A DNA stretch of 64,000 bases from Sulfitobacter sp. DFL-14 (GTDB lineage Bacteria; Pseudomonadota; Alphaproteobacteria; Rhodobacterales; Rhodobacteraceae), in contig NZ_QBFD01000015.1 of the NCBI RefSeq assembly GCF_003335585.1, forward strand, positions 31,264 through 95,263. The letters run 5' to 3'. This document shows positions 17,117 through 26,690 of this stretch, piece after piece. The position numbers were made by a program, and so were the translations under genes. The notes under the pieces were generated by a model that ran no database searches, was not told the origin of the DNA, and saw only the letters and a program-made list of their open reading frames with translations. How positions within the stretch are numbered: position 1 is the first letter of the stretch; every line of letters begins with the position of its first letter.

Positions 17117-17551
17117 TTGCAAAGCATGACACCGCCGGAGGCCCCCGTGGATGGCAGCACTGCCAATCCGGGGAACAATCCTCCGGCGGTTTCTTTGCGT
17201 CTGCAGGTGCTGAAAAACCGCGCCGATTTTCTGCGCGCCTCCCGCGCCAGCCATGTCGCGATGCCCGGTTTCGTTGTGCAGATGCGCCGGCGCGAGCCGG
17301 ATGAAACCCCCGATCCGGATGTCATTCGCGTCGGGTTTACCTGCTCCAAGAAGGTCGGCAATGCAGTGGCCCGCAACCGGGCAAAACGACGCCTGCGGGA
17401 AATCGCGCGTCTGTCCTTGCCAGCGCTGGGCCAGCGGGGGCATGACTATGTGCTGATCGGTCGGCGCGGGGCCACCGCCACCCTGCCCTTCGCGCAAATG
17501 CAGTCCGACTTTGCCCGTGCCCTGGGCAAGCTGCACAGGCCGCCCGCGTGA
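17117..17551 (+). CDS. rnpA: Ribonuclease P protein component
   Basis: The 144-aa protein contains the RnpA signature '[27 protein letters not shown]'. An N-terminal extension of about 28 residues (rich in Pro and Asn) precedes the conserved '[13 protein letters not shown]' block, so the true start could be internal. It assists the RNase P RNA in removing tRNA 5' leaders. It lies 13 bp after rpmH and overlaps yidD by 4 bp. Confidence 0.95.
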   Translation: MQSMTPPEAPVDGSTANPGNNPPAVSLRLQVLKNRADFLRASRASHVAMPGFVVQMRRREPDETPDPDVIRVGFTCSKKVGNAVARNRAKRRLREIARLSLPALGQRGHDYVLIGRRGATATLPFAQMQSDFARALGKLHRPPA

Positions 17552-17793
17552 CCGCCCTTGCCCGTATCCTGGCGCTGCCGGTGCGCGCCTATCGGCTGGT
17601 TTTCAGCCCCTGGGTCGGGTTCAACTGCCGGTATCAGCCAACCTGCAGCGCCTATGCATTGGAAGCGCTCGAAACCCATGGGGGGCTGAAGGGCAGCTGG
17701 CTGGCACTGCGCCGGATCTTGCGCTGTCACCCCTGGGGGCGCAGCGGCTATGATCCCGTGCCGCCCATGTCGCAGGACCACGGGCCGCACTGA
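17548..17793 (+). CDS. yidD: Membrane protein insertion efficiency factor YidD
   Basis: The 81-aa protein shows the DUF37/YidD pattern: '[31 protein letters not shown]' and '[18 protein letters not shown]'. The start is GTG 17548, overlapping the rnpA stop (GTGA). It helps YidC-dependent membrane insertion. yidC itself is displaced by about 4.1 kb here, with three unrelated genes between. Confidence 0.95.
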   Translation: MTALARILALPVRAYRLVFSPWVGFNCRYQPTCSAYALEALETHGGLKGSWLALRRILRCHPWGRSGYDPVPPMSQDHGPH

Positions 17794-17910
17794 GGCCTGA
17801 GCCTGCCGCCATGCCAACGGGATCGGGAGAGCTTCGCCTCTTACTGCCGGCGACATGCGGCCTGCCCCACCTGCTGAGCCATGCGGCCCCCCGTGACACC
17901 CTCCCGTGTA

Positions 17911-17932
17911 GACATGTCAAAAATGACATGTC
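17911..17932. repeat. GACATGTC pair with 14-bp period
   Basis: Two copies of the self-complementary octamer GACATGTC start at 17911 and 17925, exactly 14 bp apart, separated by AAAAAT. In RNA they can also form a 9-bp hairpin with an AAAA loop. The same octamer and spacing recur four times at 35031-35080. Confidence 0.8.
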
Positions 17933-18054
17933 ATCATTTGCAGGACTGTCGGTATGAACTGATGACGACGCGCAGGGGCAAGCGGCATCTGTAGCGCGCC
18001 GCAGTACCCCTGCGCCTGCCTCATCCGCTCAACACGCTGGAATATATTGTTTAC

Positions 18055-18152
18055 AGCGTCCCGCCTTTAACCTGATACACCCAATATCGCCAATGTCCCG
18101 AGAGCGCGAAGCGCGGCAGGGTATCGGCGATTCAAGTTTAAGGCGGGGCGCT
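18055..18152 (+). repeat. 98-bp inverted-repeat element, copy A
   Basis: The element begins AGCGTCCCGCCTTT and ends AAGGCGGGGCGCT, giving imperfect terminal inverted repeats of about 20 bp. It is nearly identical over its full length to the reverse complement of 27189-27286. TA dinucleotides lie one base outside both ends. It has the form of a small non-coding mobile element (MITE- or REP-like). Confidence 0.85.
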
Positions 18153-18228
18153 CTAATTTGCCTCCGGGTGGTCAAATACGCCACAAACCGTTCCAGGACT
18201 GCAGCCCCCTGGCAGCCTTACACGCCCC

Positions 18229-19131
18229 TTACGCCTTCAACACCGCGTCCCCGTTGGTGATCAGCCGGGTCGGCATATCCGCCGCCGCCGTTCCCGCAAG
18301 TGTCAGCGCCACATCCTTGAAAAATCCGTCATCGCCGAAATAGAAGCGATGCGAAATCTGCGCACCCTTCTGGGGAAAGGCCGCATAACGCTGCGTGGCA
18401 TCGACATCGACCTGATCCTTTTCAACCAGATCAGGCAGCCCTTTGCGCCCCGCGCGCCTCTGGCCCCCGTTGATGAAATCCCCCGCCAATTGCAGCACCG
18501 CATCATTGCCGTTGTAAAAATTCGTCAGGCGGTTGGACCGACGGTCCATCACCAGACTGCCCCATGTGCCCTTGCGCATCCATTCCACATCCACATCCGC
18601 CGCCGCAAAAATCGCCTGATCCACGTCCCATTTGCGCGCGCCGGGCGCATCACCAACACCGGAGAACCCGCGCAGCGTCAGGTAAGCGCCCATCGAATGG
18701 GCCAGCACATGCAGCTTGAACCGGGGGTTTTCATTCAGGAAAAGACCGATCGTTTCCGTCACCAGGTAGGGCGCAACCTTTTTGGCGTCATTGCGGTCGG
18801 AATCATACGCCAGCACATTCCCGTCGCTGGGCCAGTCAAAGCCGACCACCGCACCGCGATAGCCATGTTTGCGCAACCCCTGCTCCAGCGCGGCCAGCCG
18901 GTGCAGCATGGTTGTCTGCGAGGTATTGAACCCATGAACGAAAAACAGGATCTCGCGGCTCTGCGACGCGCGCAGAACCTCCCGGTGCCAATCCGCGCGT
19001 GAAATGATGCCCCCCTTGCTCACCGCCCCCGCAGAGGTGGTGATCTGGACATAGCGGGTCAGTGCCGCAGCATTATTGGTGAATCTGTTCGTCTGGGCGT
19101 TATAGGTCCGCCGGCTTGCAAAAAGCGTCAT
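18229..19131 (-). CDS. Alpha/beta hydrolase, DUF900 family
   Basis: The 300-aa protein has the lipase-like hydrolase pattern of DUF900: 'EILFFVHGFNTS' (oxyanion region), 'VVGFDWPSDGNVLAYDSDRNDA', and nucleophile S146 in 'VLAHSMGAYL'. A later Asp ('AAADVDVEWM') and His ('ISHRFYFGD') are candidates for the triad. No signal peptide is obvious. It is a single leftward gene lying between yidD and ttcA. Substrate unknown; an esterase or lipase role is likely. Confidence 0.85.
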   Translation of the reverse strand: MTLFASRRTYNAQTNRFTNNAAALTRYVQITTSAGAVSKGGIISRADWHREVLRASQSREILFFVHGFNTSQTTMLHRLAALEQGLRKHGYRGAVVGFDWPSDGNVLAYDSDRNDAKKVAPYLVTETIGLFLNENPRFKLHVLAHSMGAYLTLRGFSGVGDAPGARKWDVDQAIFAAADVDVEWMRKGTWGSLVMDRRSNRLTNFYNGNDAVLQLAGDFINGGQRRAGRKGLPDLVEKDQVDVDATQRYAAFPQKGAQISHRFYFGDDGFFKDVALTLAGTAAADMPTRLITNGDAVLKA

Positions 19132-19244
19132 GTCTCAAATTCCTTTATCAATAGGGTCGGCAATAAGTGGTAGCCTAGCATATTTTCGCCTTTAGCGCGA
19201 AACCTTCCTGCCCCGCGCATCGCGTCCTTGAACGCCTTTGGGCA

Positions 19245-20126
19245 ATGGATTACTGCGATCACATGCTCGACCAACCCGAAGAAATCCACGCGCTGTTTCA
19301 GGGTGCGCCCCAGACAACGGAGTTCAGGAAACTCCGCAAGCGGATCGTGCGCGCCACGCGCGAAGCGATCGAGCAATATGGCATGATCGCTCCGGGCGCG
19401 CAGGAACCCGACGCCCCCCGCGCCCGCTGGCTGGTCTGCCTGTCGGGCGGCAAGGACAGCTATACCCTGCTGGCGGTTCTGCACGAGCTGCAATGGCGCG
19501 GGCTGTTGCCGGTCGACCTGCTGGCCTGCAACCTCGATCAGGGCCAGCCCGGCTTTCCCGCAACGGTCCTGCCCGCCTTTCTGGAAAAGATGGGCGTCCC
19601 GCATAGGATCGAATACCAGGACACCTATTCCATCGTGATGGACAAGGTTCCGGCGAACCGTACCTTCTGCGCGCTGTGTTCGCGGCTGCGTCGCGGCCAC
19701 CTCTACCGGATCGCGCGCGAGGAAGGCTGTTCCGCCGTGGTGCTGGGACACCACCGCGACGACATCCTGGAAACCTTCTTCATGAACCTGTTTCACGGCG
19801 GGCGCCTGGCCACGATGCCGCCCAAGCTGGTGAACGAACAGGGCGATCTTTTCCTCTATCGCCCCCTCGCCCACGTGGCCGAGGCCGATTGCGAGAAATT
19901 CAGCGCCGCGATGCAATACCCGATCATCCCCTGCGATCTTTGCGGCTCGCAGGACGGGTTGCAACGCCAGCAGGTCAAGCAGATCCTCGACGGCTGGGAA
20001 AAAAACAGCCCCGGCCGACGTCAGATCATGTTCCGGGCGCTGATGAACGCGCGCCCCTCGCATCTGCTGGACCCCAAACTGTTCGATTTTGCCGGCCTGT
20101 CGCTTGATCCGCAGACTTTTAGCTAA
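19245..20126 (+). CDS. ttcA: tRNA 2-thiocytidine(32) synthetase TtcA
   Basis: The 293-aa protein has the PP-loop SGGKDS (residues 67-72) for ATP, the cluster cysteines C142-x-x-C145 in '[13 protein letters not shown]', and C230 in 'IPCDLCGSQ'. These are the marks of TtcA, which uses an Fe-S cluster to thiolate C32 in certain tRNAs, including tRNA-Arg species. The ATG at 19263 (MLDQPEE) is an alternative start; neither has a strong ribosome site. Confidence 0.93.
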   Translation: MDYCDHMLDQPEEIHALFQGAPQTTEFRKLRKRIVRATREAIEQYGMIAPGAQEPDAPRARWLVCLSGGKDSYTLLAVLHELQWRGLLPVDLLACNLDQGQPGFPATVLPAFLEKMGVPHRIEYQDTYSIVMDKVPANRTFCALCSRLRRGHLYRIAREEGCSAVVLGHHRDDILETFFMNLFHGGRLATMPPKLVNEQGDLFLYRPLAHVAEADCEKFSAAMQYPIIPCDLCGSQDGLQRQQVKQILDGWEKNSPGRRQIMFRALMNARPSHLLDPKLFDFAGLSLDPQTFS

Positions 20127-20230
20127 AAGAACACCACCTTTTCGGGCGACATTAACCCCCGGCTCATTCCGCGCAGGCTAAGCTCCTGCAGATGCAGCGG
20201 ACGCATCTTACGACGAGCGGGGAAGCACCA

Positions 20231-21772
20231 ATGGCGCGACGGCGGGCCAGGACACTGGCAAGATGGCAAAATCATCTCACTTCCGCGCTGAACGGGCCCG
20301 GCGCTCTGGTCATTCTGCCGACCCTGACCCTGGCCGTCTACATGGCTGCCGGCGAAACCGGGCTGATCTGGTTTTCGCTTTCCATGCCGGGGCTTTATCT
20401 GATTTTCGGACAGGGCGCCTTGCGGTTTCGGGCCTCTGATCCCGCGGTGCCGGGCATTCTGACCCGTCAGGCCTTTTCCGAGATCGTCAGCCAGACCCTG
20501 AAACAGGCCCATGCCGACGACAGATTTGCCGTTATCTATGCCATCGCATTAAGTGAATTCGACGCGCTTGCAGACCGATACGGTCAGGCCGCCGCCGACA
20601 CGGTTGTCCAGCGCACCGGTGAACGGCTGATCGCCACATTGCGCGACGTGGACAGTGTTGCGCAGCTGGGCGACGCCCGGTTCGGCATCTGCACGGCCCC
20701 GCTGCGCCATCTTGATCTGGAAACCTGCATTCAAATGGCGTCCCGCCTGCAGACCGCCCTGGAAGAACCCGTGGCCATCAACGGCGTCAATATCTACGTC
20801 TCTGCCAGTGTCGGATTCTGCCAGCATACGCGCGCGCCCGACAGCGGCGGCGACGCCTGGATGCGCGCCGCCGTCACCGCCCTGCGCGAAGCGCAACACC
20901 GGGGGCCTTCCGCGATCCGGGCATTTTCCGATCAGATGCGCATCGCCATCGAAACCCGCGAAGAGATCCGCGATGACGTGGTCAAGGCGCTGGATTCCGG
21001 CCAGATCCAGCCCTGGTTTCAACCCCAGATCTCCACCGACACCGGAGAGATCACCGGTTTCGAGTCGCTGGCCCGCTGGCATCATCCGCAGCGTGGCATC
21101 CTGCTGCCCAAGGATTTCCTGCCCGCCATCGAAAGCGCCGGTCTGCTGGAACGGCTGACCGAGGTCATGATGTACCACACCTTTGCCGCGCTCAAGGCAT
21201 GGGACGGTGCGGATGCCCATGTGCCCCAGGTCGGCGTGAATTTCACAAGTTCGGAACTGCGCAATCCCCGTCTCACCGACAAGGTGAGATGGGAGCTCGA
21301 CCGGTTCGATCTGACCCCGGACCGGCTTGCCGTCGAAGTGCTTGAGACGGTGGTCGCCTGTGCGCCGGATGACCTGATTACCCGCAATATCAACGCGCTG
21401 GGCGCAATGGGGTGCCGCATAGATCTGGATGATTTTGGCACCGGCCATGCGGCGATCACCTCGATCCGGCGGTTTTCGGTCAGCCGGATCAAGATCGACC
21501 GCTCCTTCGTGATGAAGGCCGACCGCGACCCGGAACAGCAACGCATGATCAGCGCGATCCTGACCATGGCCGAAAGGCTGGAGGTGGAGACCCTGGCGGA
21601 GGGCGTCGAAACCGTGGGCGAACACGTTCTGCTGGCACAACTGGGTTGCGACCATGTGCAGGGCTACGGCATCGGGCGGCCCATGCCATTCGACCAGACC
21701 CTGGACTGGATCAGCCGCCATACCGCCAAACTGGCCGACACCCCCCGTTTCATGGATGGCAAGAGCGGCTGA
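20231..21772 (+). CDS. GGDEF-EAL protein with degenerate GGDEF site (c-di-GMP phosphodiesterase)
   Basis: The 513-aa protein has a hydrophobic N-terminal region (about residues 24-65, likely two membrane helices), a GGDEF domain whose signature reads LGDARF (about 146-151), and a complete EAL domain. The EAL site keeps E278-S-L-x-R-W, N in VNFTSSEL, EVLET, DDFGTG, K in IKIDRSF, AEGVET and VQGYGIGRP. It should therefore degrade c-di-GMP but not make it. ATG 20231 has GGGGA upstream. Confidence 0.92.
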   Translation: MARRRARTLARWQNHLTSALNGPGALVILPTLTLAVYMAAGETGLIWFSLSMPGLYLIFGQGALRFRASDPAVPGILTRQAFSEIVSQTLKQAHADDRFAVIYAIALSEFDALADRYGQAAADTVVQRTGERLIATLRDVDSVAQLGDARFGICTAPLRHLDLETCIQMASRLQTALEEPVAINGVNIYVSASVGFCQHTRAPDSGGDAWMRAAVTALREAQHRGPSAIRAFSDQMRIAIETREEIRDDVVKALDSGQIQPWFQPQISTDTGEITGFESLARWHHPQRGILLPKDFLPAIESAGLLERLTEVMMYHTFAALKAWDGADAHVPQVGVNFTSSELRNPRLTDKVRWELDRFDLTPDRLAVEVLETVVACAPDDLITRNINALGAMGCRIDLDDFGTGHAAITSIRRFSVSRIKIDRSFVMKADRDPEQQRMISAILTMAERLEVETLAEGVETVGEHVLLAQLGCDHVQGYGIGRPMPFDQTLDWISRHTAKLADTPRFMDGKSG

Positions 21773-21936
21773 CCGCCTGAGGCGGCACGGGGCCCTCCCG
21801 CCCTGTCAAACCAGCCTGCAGGGCCTGCGTCGGATCATCGCGCAGACCGGAGGTTTTGCCCGAATCCGCTTGACCTCTGGGCCTCAACTCTGTTCAACCC
21901 ACCCAGATCAAAAGCATCCCGAAGGTGGCGGTCCCC

Positions 21937-23760
21937 ATGGACGAACAGAACAAGAATCTCATTCTCGCGACGGCACTCAGTTTCATCGTGATCCTTGCGT
22001 GGTTCGTGCTGTTTCCACCACCTGAACCGGACCCCGCCCTCGATAGCACGACACCGGCGACCCAGCAGACCGCTGACGGAACCGTGCCCGTGGCACCCGC
22101 CGATCCCGCAACCGCACCGATTTCGGGCGGGGACGACACCACATCGAGTGTTTCGCTTGCCGATGCGCCCCGCGTCAACATCGAAACACCGCGCCTGACC
22201 GGCTCCATCTCGCTGGTCGGCGGCCGGATCGACGATCTGAAACTCAAGGATTACCGCACCACGCTGGACGCCGATGCGCCCATCGTCACATTGCTGTCCC
22301 CCCAGGGCACGACGGACGCCTATTATGCCCTGCAAGGCTGGGCCGCCGGCACTGGCATCGACCCGACATCGGTCCCCGGCCCTGACACGGAATGGTCGCT
22401 TGCCGAAGGCGACACGCTTGGAGTCGATTCCCCCGTGACCCTGACCTGGGACAACGGCGCGGGCCAGGTCTTTACCCGCACCATCGCGGTGGATGACAAC
22501 TACATGTTCACGCTGGGCCAGGGGGTCACCAACAATGGCGAGGCGCCGATTTCCCTCGCCCCCTACGGCATGATCGTCCAGCACACCCAGCCCGATGATC
22601 TGCAGAATTTCTTCATCCTGCATGAAGGTGCCGTATCCATCGCCGATGGTGAATTGATCGAAACCGACTGGGACGACATCTCGGAAGCGGATGCAAACGC
22701 GAAATGGGGCCGCCAGGCCATCGTCAAGGAAGATGTGACCACGGGCTGGATCGGCTTTACCGACCATTTCTGGCAGGCGATCCTGATCCCCGATCAGGGC
22801 CAGCCCTTTGACGAGGCGCTGACCTACGACGCGCGCTCCGACGTCTATCGCGCCGTCACCCGCCAGCCCACACAGACCGTGGCAGCGGGTGCCTCGGCCA
22901 GCATGAAAACCCAGTTGTTTGCCGGTGCAAAGGAATGGGCGATCCTGCGCGACTACGAAGCCGCCGGCGTGCCGAAATTCATCGACAGCATTGATTGGGG
23001 CTGGTTCTTTTTCCTGACCAAGCCGATCTTCTGGCTGCTGCACGAGCTGAACAAGCTGATCGGCAACATGGGCATCGCGATCATCGGGCTGACCCTGCTG
23101 ATCAAGGCGATCCTGTTCCCGCTGGCCTATAAATCCTATGTCTCCATGGCCAAGATGAAAGAGCTTCAGCCGCAGATGGAGAAGCTGAAAAAGGACGCGG
23201 GCGACGACCGCCAGAAAATGCAGCAGGGCATGATGGAGCTCTACCGCAAGGAAAAGGTGAACCCGGCCGCGGGCTGCCTGCCGATCCTGTTGCAGATTCC
23301 GATCTTCTTTTCGCTCTACAAGGTAATCTTTGTCACCATCGAGCTGCGCCACGCGGCGTTCTTCGGCCCGTTTCAGGACCTCAGCGCACCCGATCCGACC
23401 TCGCTGTTCAACCTCTATGGCCTGTTGCCCTGGGCCGCCCCCGAGGCCGGCACGATCATGGCGCTGATCTTTATCGGCATCCTGCCGCTGCTGCTGGGCA
23501 TCTCGATGTTCCTGCAACAGAAACTGAACCCGGCCCCCACCGACCCCACGCAACAGATGATCTTTGCCTGGATGCCCTGGGTCTTCATGTTCATGCTGGG
23601 CAGTTTTGCAAGCGGGCTGGTGGTCTACTGGATCGCGAACAACACCATCACCTTTACCCAACAATACCTGATCATGCGCAGCCAGGGGTACAAGCCTGAC
23701 CTCATGGGGAACATCCTGGGGTCGTTCCGGCGCAAGCCAAAGCCGGACGCCAAGAAATGA
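21937..23760 (+). CDS. yidC: Membrane protein insertase YidC
   Basis: The 607-aa protein starts MDEQNKNLILATALSF (ATG 21937, the usual conserved start) with an N-terminal membrane anchor. A large periplasmic domain spans about 40-350, and the conserved C-terminal insertase core has five helices, including 'NMGIAIIGLTLLIKAILFPL' and 'VNPAAGCLPILLQIPIFFSLYKV'. It inserts membrane proteins alone or with SecYEG. The stop overlaps the next start by 4 bp. Confidence 0.97.
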   Translation: MDEQNKNLILATALSFIVILAWFVLFPPPEPDPALDSTTPATQQTADGTVPVAPADPATAPISGGDDTTSSVSLADAPRVNIETPRLTGSISLVGGRIDDLKLKDYRTTLDADAPIVTLLSPQGTTDAYYALQGWAAGTGIDPTSVPGPDTEWSLAEGDTLGVDSPVTLTWDNGAGQVFTRTIAVDDNYMFTLGQGVTNNGEAPISLAPYGMIVQHTQPDDLQNFFILHEGAVSIADGELIETDWDDISEADANAKWGRQAIVKEDVTTGWIGFTDHFWQAILIPDQGQPFDEALTYDARSDVYRAVTRQPTQTVAAGASASMKTQLFAGAKEWAILRDYEAAGVPKFIDSIDWGWFFFLTKPIFWLLHELNKLIGNMGIAIIGLTLLIKAILFPLAYKSYVSMAKMKELQPQMEKLKKDAGDDRQKMQQGMMELYRKEKVNPAAGCLPILLQIPIFFSLYKVIFVTIELRHAAFFGPFQDLSAPDPTSLFNLYGLLPWAAPEAGTIMALIFIGILPLLLGISMFLQQKLNPAPTDPTQQMIFAWMPWVFMFMLGSFASGLVVYWIANNTITFTQQYLIMRSQGYKPDLMGNILGSFRRKPKPDAKK

Positions 23761-24497
23761 CAACGCTGGTTCAACTTTTCCGCCATCCTCTCAAGAGCCA
23801 CGGCCGCGAAGAGTTGCAGAGCGTGACCCTGACCGCCGGGCAGGCGATGCCCTTCGACCGGCTCTGGGCCGTGGCGCATGACCACTCCAGAGCGGATGGG
23901 TCGGAATGGGCACGATGCGTGAATTTCAGCATCGGCAGCAAGGCCCCGAAACTGGCCGCGATCAATGCCATGCTGGCGGAAGATGGCAAGACGCTGACCC
24001 TGTCGCATCCGGAACGGCCCGATCTGACCTTTCAGCCCGACAGCGAAGCTGCGCGGCTGATCGACTGGGTGCTGCCGCTGGTCCCGCAGGACCGCGCCCT
24101 GCCCGACCGGATTCTGCGCCTGGCGGAGCGTGGTTTCACCGACACCCCGTTTCCCTCGGTCAGCCTGTGCAACCTGGCGTCTCACCGGGCCGTCGCGGAC
24201 AAGGCGGGCGTGGCGCTTTCCAATCTGCGTTGGCGTGGCAACATCTGGTTCGACACGGGCACCGCATGGGACGAGTTCGACTGGATCGGCAAGGACGTGG
24301 CCATCGGCGGCGCGCTTTTACGGGTGCGTGAACCGATCCGCCGCTGCCTGCATACCGCCGCCAACCCCGAAACCGGCGAACGCGACGTGGACACGCTGGG
24401 TATCCTCAATTCCTGGGGCCACCAGGATTTCGGCGTCTACGCCGAGGTGATCCAGTCGGGCCAGGTGGCGATCGGCGATGCGATCGAGGTGAAATGA
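23757..24497 (+). CDS. MOSC domain-containing protein
   Basis: The 246-aa protein has an N-terminal MOSC beta-barrel part ('LFRHPLKSHGREELQSVTLTAGQAMPFDRLWAV') and a C-terminal MOSC core ending 'RCLHTAANPETGERDVDTLGILNSWGHQDFGVYAEVIQSG'. MOSC proteins handle sulfur-linked molybdenum cofactor; the conserved cysteine may be that in 'RRCLHTAA'. It overlaps both yidC and engB by 4 bp. Confidence 0.9.
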   Translation: MTTLVQLFRHPLKSHGREELQSVTLTAGQAMPFDRLWAVAHDHSRADGSEWARCVNFSIGSKAPKLAAINAMLAEDGKTLTLSHPERPDLTFQPDSEAARLIDWVLPLVPQDRALPDRILRLAERGFTDTPFPSVSLCNLASHRAVADKAGVALSNLRWRGNIWFDTGTAWDEFDWIGKDVAIGGALLRVREPIRRCLHTAANPETGERDVDTLGILNSWGHQDFGVYAEVIQSGQVAIGDAIEVK

Positions 24498-25147
24498 TGC
24501 AGCTTCCCTTCCCCATCGCAGCAGAACCCGAACCGCAGACCCTGGAAACGGGCCGCCTGCTCTTTGCCGGGGAAACCGTGTTTGTCAAAGGCGTGGTGGC
24601 GATGGATGGCCTGCCGCCCGCCGACCGGATGGAGGTCTGCTTTGCCGGGCGGTCCAACGTCGGCAAATCGACCCTGATCAACGCGCTGACCGGCACCAAG
24701 GCGCTGGCCCGCGCCTCCAACACGCCGGGCCGGACGCAGGAAATCAACTATTTCACCGCCGGTGACTCGCATTACCTCGTCGATCTGCCGGGCTATGGCT
24801 ATGCCAATGCACCGCTGCCGGTGGTCGAAAAATGGCAACGCCTGCTGAAACAATACCTCGGTGGCCGCCAGACCCTGCGCCGCGCCTTTGTGCTGATCGA
24901 TGCGCGCCATGGCGTGAAAAAGGTGGATGAGGAAATCCTCTCCCTGCTCGACAGTGCCGCTGTCACCTTTCAGGCGGTTCTGACCAAGGCCGACAAGGTC
25001 AAGGAAAAGGAACGTGAAAAGGTGCTGGATCAGGTCCGCGGCGCGCTGGCGAAACATCCCGCTGCCTATCCCGAAATCATCGTCACATCGTCGGAAAAGG
25101 GCTGGGGCATCCCCACGCTTCGTGCCATCATCGCGACGCTGGAATAG
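24494..25147 (+). CDS. engB: Ribosome biogenesis GTP-binding protein EngB (YihA/YsxC)
   Basis: The 217-aa protein is a TrmE-Era family GTPase with G1 'GRSNVGKST', G2/G3 region '[11 protein letters not shown]' and 'DLPGYGYA', and G4 'TKAD'. It acts in 50S subunit assembly. The position between the MOSC gene and argB matches other Rhodobacterales. Confidence 0.97.
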   Translation: MMQLPFPIAAEPEPQTLETGRLLFAGETVFVKGVVAMDGLPPADRMEVCFAGRSNVGKSTLINALTGTKALARASNTPGRTQEINYFTAGDSHYLVDLPGYGYANAPLPVVEKWQRLLKQYLGGRQTLRRAFVLIDARHGVKKVDEEILSLLDSAAVTFQAVLTKADKVKEKEREKVLDQVRGALAKHPAAYPEIIVTSSEKGWGIPTLRAIIATLE

Positions 25148-25175
25148 TCCCGCCGCCGTTCCCGGAACCCAAGGC

Positions 25176-26039
25176 ATGAGAAAACAAGACATGAACCGCG
25201 ACTGGATCGCCACCGCCAAAACCCTCAGCCAGGCCCTGCCCTATATGCAGCGCTATGCCGATGCCACCGTCGTGATCAAGCTGGGCGGCCACGCCATGGG
25301 CAGCGACGAGGCGATGGATGAATTCGCCCGTGACGTCACCCTGATGCGACAGGTCGGGGTCAACCCGGTGATCGTGCATGGTGGCGGGCCGATGATCAAC
25401 GCCATGCTCAAGCGGCTGAACATCCAGTCCGAATTTGTCGACGGCCAAAGGGTCACCGACGAGGCGACGATGGAAGTTGTCGAAATGGTTCTCTCCGGCC
25501 TGGTGAATGCGCGCATCGTGCAGGCGATTTCCGAACAGGGCGGCCGCGCCGTGGGCCTGTCAGGCAAGGATTCCGGCCTGATCGTCTGCGAACACGAGGA
25601 CCCGCGTCTGGGTCTGGTGGGCAGGCCGACCCGCGTGAACCCGCGCATCCTGCGCGACATGGCGGACAAGGGGATCATCCCGGTGATCGCACCCCTGGGC
25701 ATGGGCGACGGGGGCGAGACCTTCAACATCAACGGCGACACCGCCGCCGGGGCCATTGCCGCCGCGCTCAAGGCCGACCGGCTTTTGCTGCTGACCGATG
25801 TGGCCGGTGTCAAGAATGCCGAGGGTGAAGTGCTGACCGAGCTGACCGCGGCGCAGATCCGCGAAATGGTCGCCGATGGCACCATCGCCGGGGGCATGAT
25901 CCCAAAGACCGTTACCGCCCTGGATGCGCTGGAGGGTGGCGTGCGTGCCGCCGTCATCCTGGACGGACGCGCACCCAACGCCTGCCTGCTGGAGCTTTTT
26001 ACCGAACACGGTGCGGGCAGCATCATCCGGCAGGGATGA
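25176..26039 (+). CDS. argB: Acetylglutamate kinase
   Basis: The 287-aa protein of the amino-acid kinase fold phosphorylates N-acetylglutamate in arginine biosynthesis. Visible motifs are '[11 protein letters not shown]' (phosphate loop), '[13 protein letters not shown]', 'FVDGQRVTD', '[15 protein letters not shown]' and '[14 protein letters not shown]'. An ATG at 25191 (MNRDWIAT) is an alternative start. The stop overlaps the next gene's start. Confidence 0.97.
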   Translation: MRKQDMNRDWIATAKTLSQALPYMQRYADATVVIKLGGHAMGSDEAMDEFARDVTLMRQVGVNPVIVHGGGPMINAMLKRLNIQSEFVDGQRVTDEATMEVVEMVLSGLVNARIVQAISEQGGRAVGLSGKDSGLIVCEHEDPRLGLVGRPTRVNPRILRDMADKGIIPVIAPLGMGDGGETFNINGDTAAGAIAAALKADRLLLLTDVAGVKNAEGEVLTELTAAQIREMVADGTIAGGMIPKTVTALDALEGGVRAAVILDGRAPNACLLELFTEHGAGSIIRQG

Positions 26040-26689
26040 ACTATGCGGCGCTTCAGCAAAGCGCCCGCGCGCGTCACCTGAGCATCCTTGGCGGCTTTCA
26101 CCCCGACGCCGGTGACGATGTCCCGCAAGCCTGCCGAACCATTCTGTTGCTTGGCCCTGATGAGCCTGCATTCTGGCCCGCGTACCTAGACAGCCCCGAG
26201 GCCATGGACGGCACTCCCGACCCGATGGACCGCTGGTCGCGCCGGGTCATCGGTGCCTGGGCGGAAACGCTTGGGGCACAGGCGCTTTACCCTTTTGGCG
26301 GAGCGCCTTTTCTGCCGTTCTATAGCTGGGCCCTGCGCAGCGGGCGGGTCCATGCCGCGCCGGTGCAATTCCTGGTCCATGACACGGCAGGGCTGATGGT
26401 CTCTTTCCGGGGCGCGCTGGCCTTTCAGGCGCATATAGACCTGCCCGACAGCCCGCCCTCGCCCTGCCAGAGTTGCGCTGCAACGCCCTGTGTCACCGCC
26501 TGCCCCGTTGCCGCGCTGACGCCGGCGGGCTACGACGTACCGGCGTGCAAGGCATATCTCGATACGGCGGCCGGACAGGACTGTCTCACCGGGGGCTGCC
26601 GGGTGCGCAGGGCCTGCCCGGTCTCTCAGCGTTTTGGCCGCCTGCCTGCGCAATCCGAATATCACATGCGCCAATTCAAAGGGGCCTGA
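26036..26689 (+). CDS. Ferredoxin-like 4Fe-4S protein
   Basis: The 217-aa protein has an N-terminal region without recognised domain and a C-terminal pair of cysteine sets: '[18 protein letters not shown]' (four cysteines followed by CP, near residue 145) and '[15 protein letters not shown]'. This resembles the Fe-S part of epoxyqueuosine reductase-like proteins, but the B12-binding region is not evident. It is annotated as a ferredoxin in related genomes, to my knowledge. Its partner is unknown. It is translationally coupled to argB. Confidence 0.75.
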   Translation: MNYAALQQSARARHLSILGGFHPDAGDDVPQACRTILLLGPDEPAFWPAYLDSPEAMDGTPDPMDRWSRRVIGAWAETLGAQALYPFGGAPFLPFYSWALRSGRVHAAPVQFLVHDTAGLMVSFRGALAFQAHIDLPDSPPSPCQSCAATPCVTACPVAALTPAGYDVPACKAYLDTAAGQDCLTGGCRVRRACPVSQRFGRLPAQSEYHMRQFKGA

Positions 26690-26690
26690 A

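Larger units (their letters stand above)
17794..18228. other. Intergenic region after yidD with repeat elements
   Basis: This 435-bp convergent interval contains no credible gene. It holds a GACATGTC pair (17911-17932) and a 98-bp element with terminal inverted repeats (18055-18152), each listed separately. Confidence 0.7.

Noticed and set aside
20192..20231. Upstream start of the GGDEF-EAL protein at 20192
   Set aside because: GGGGA precedes ATG 20231 at good distance; the 13 extra residues add no domain.
21835..23763. 642-codon leftward frame opposite yidC
   Set aside because: yidC is certain by motifs and length; the antisense frame is His/Gln/Asp-rich shadow sequence.
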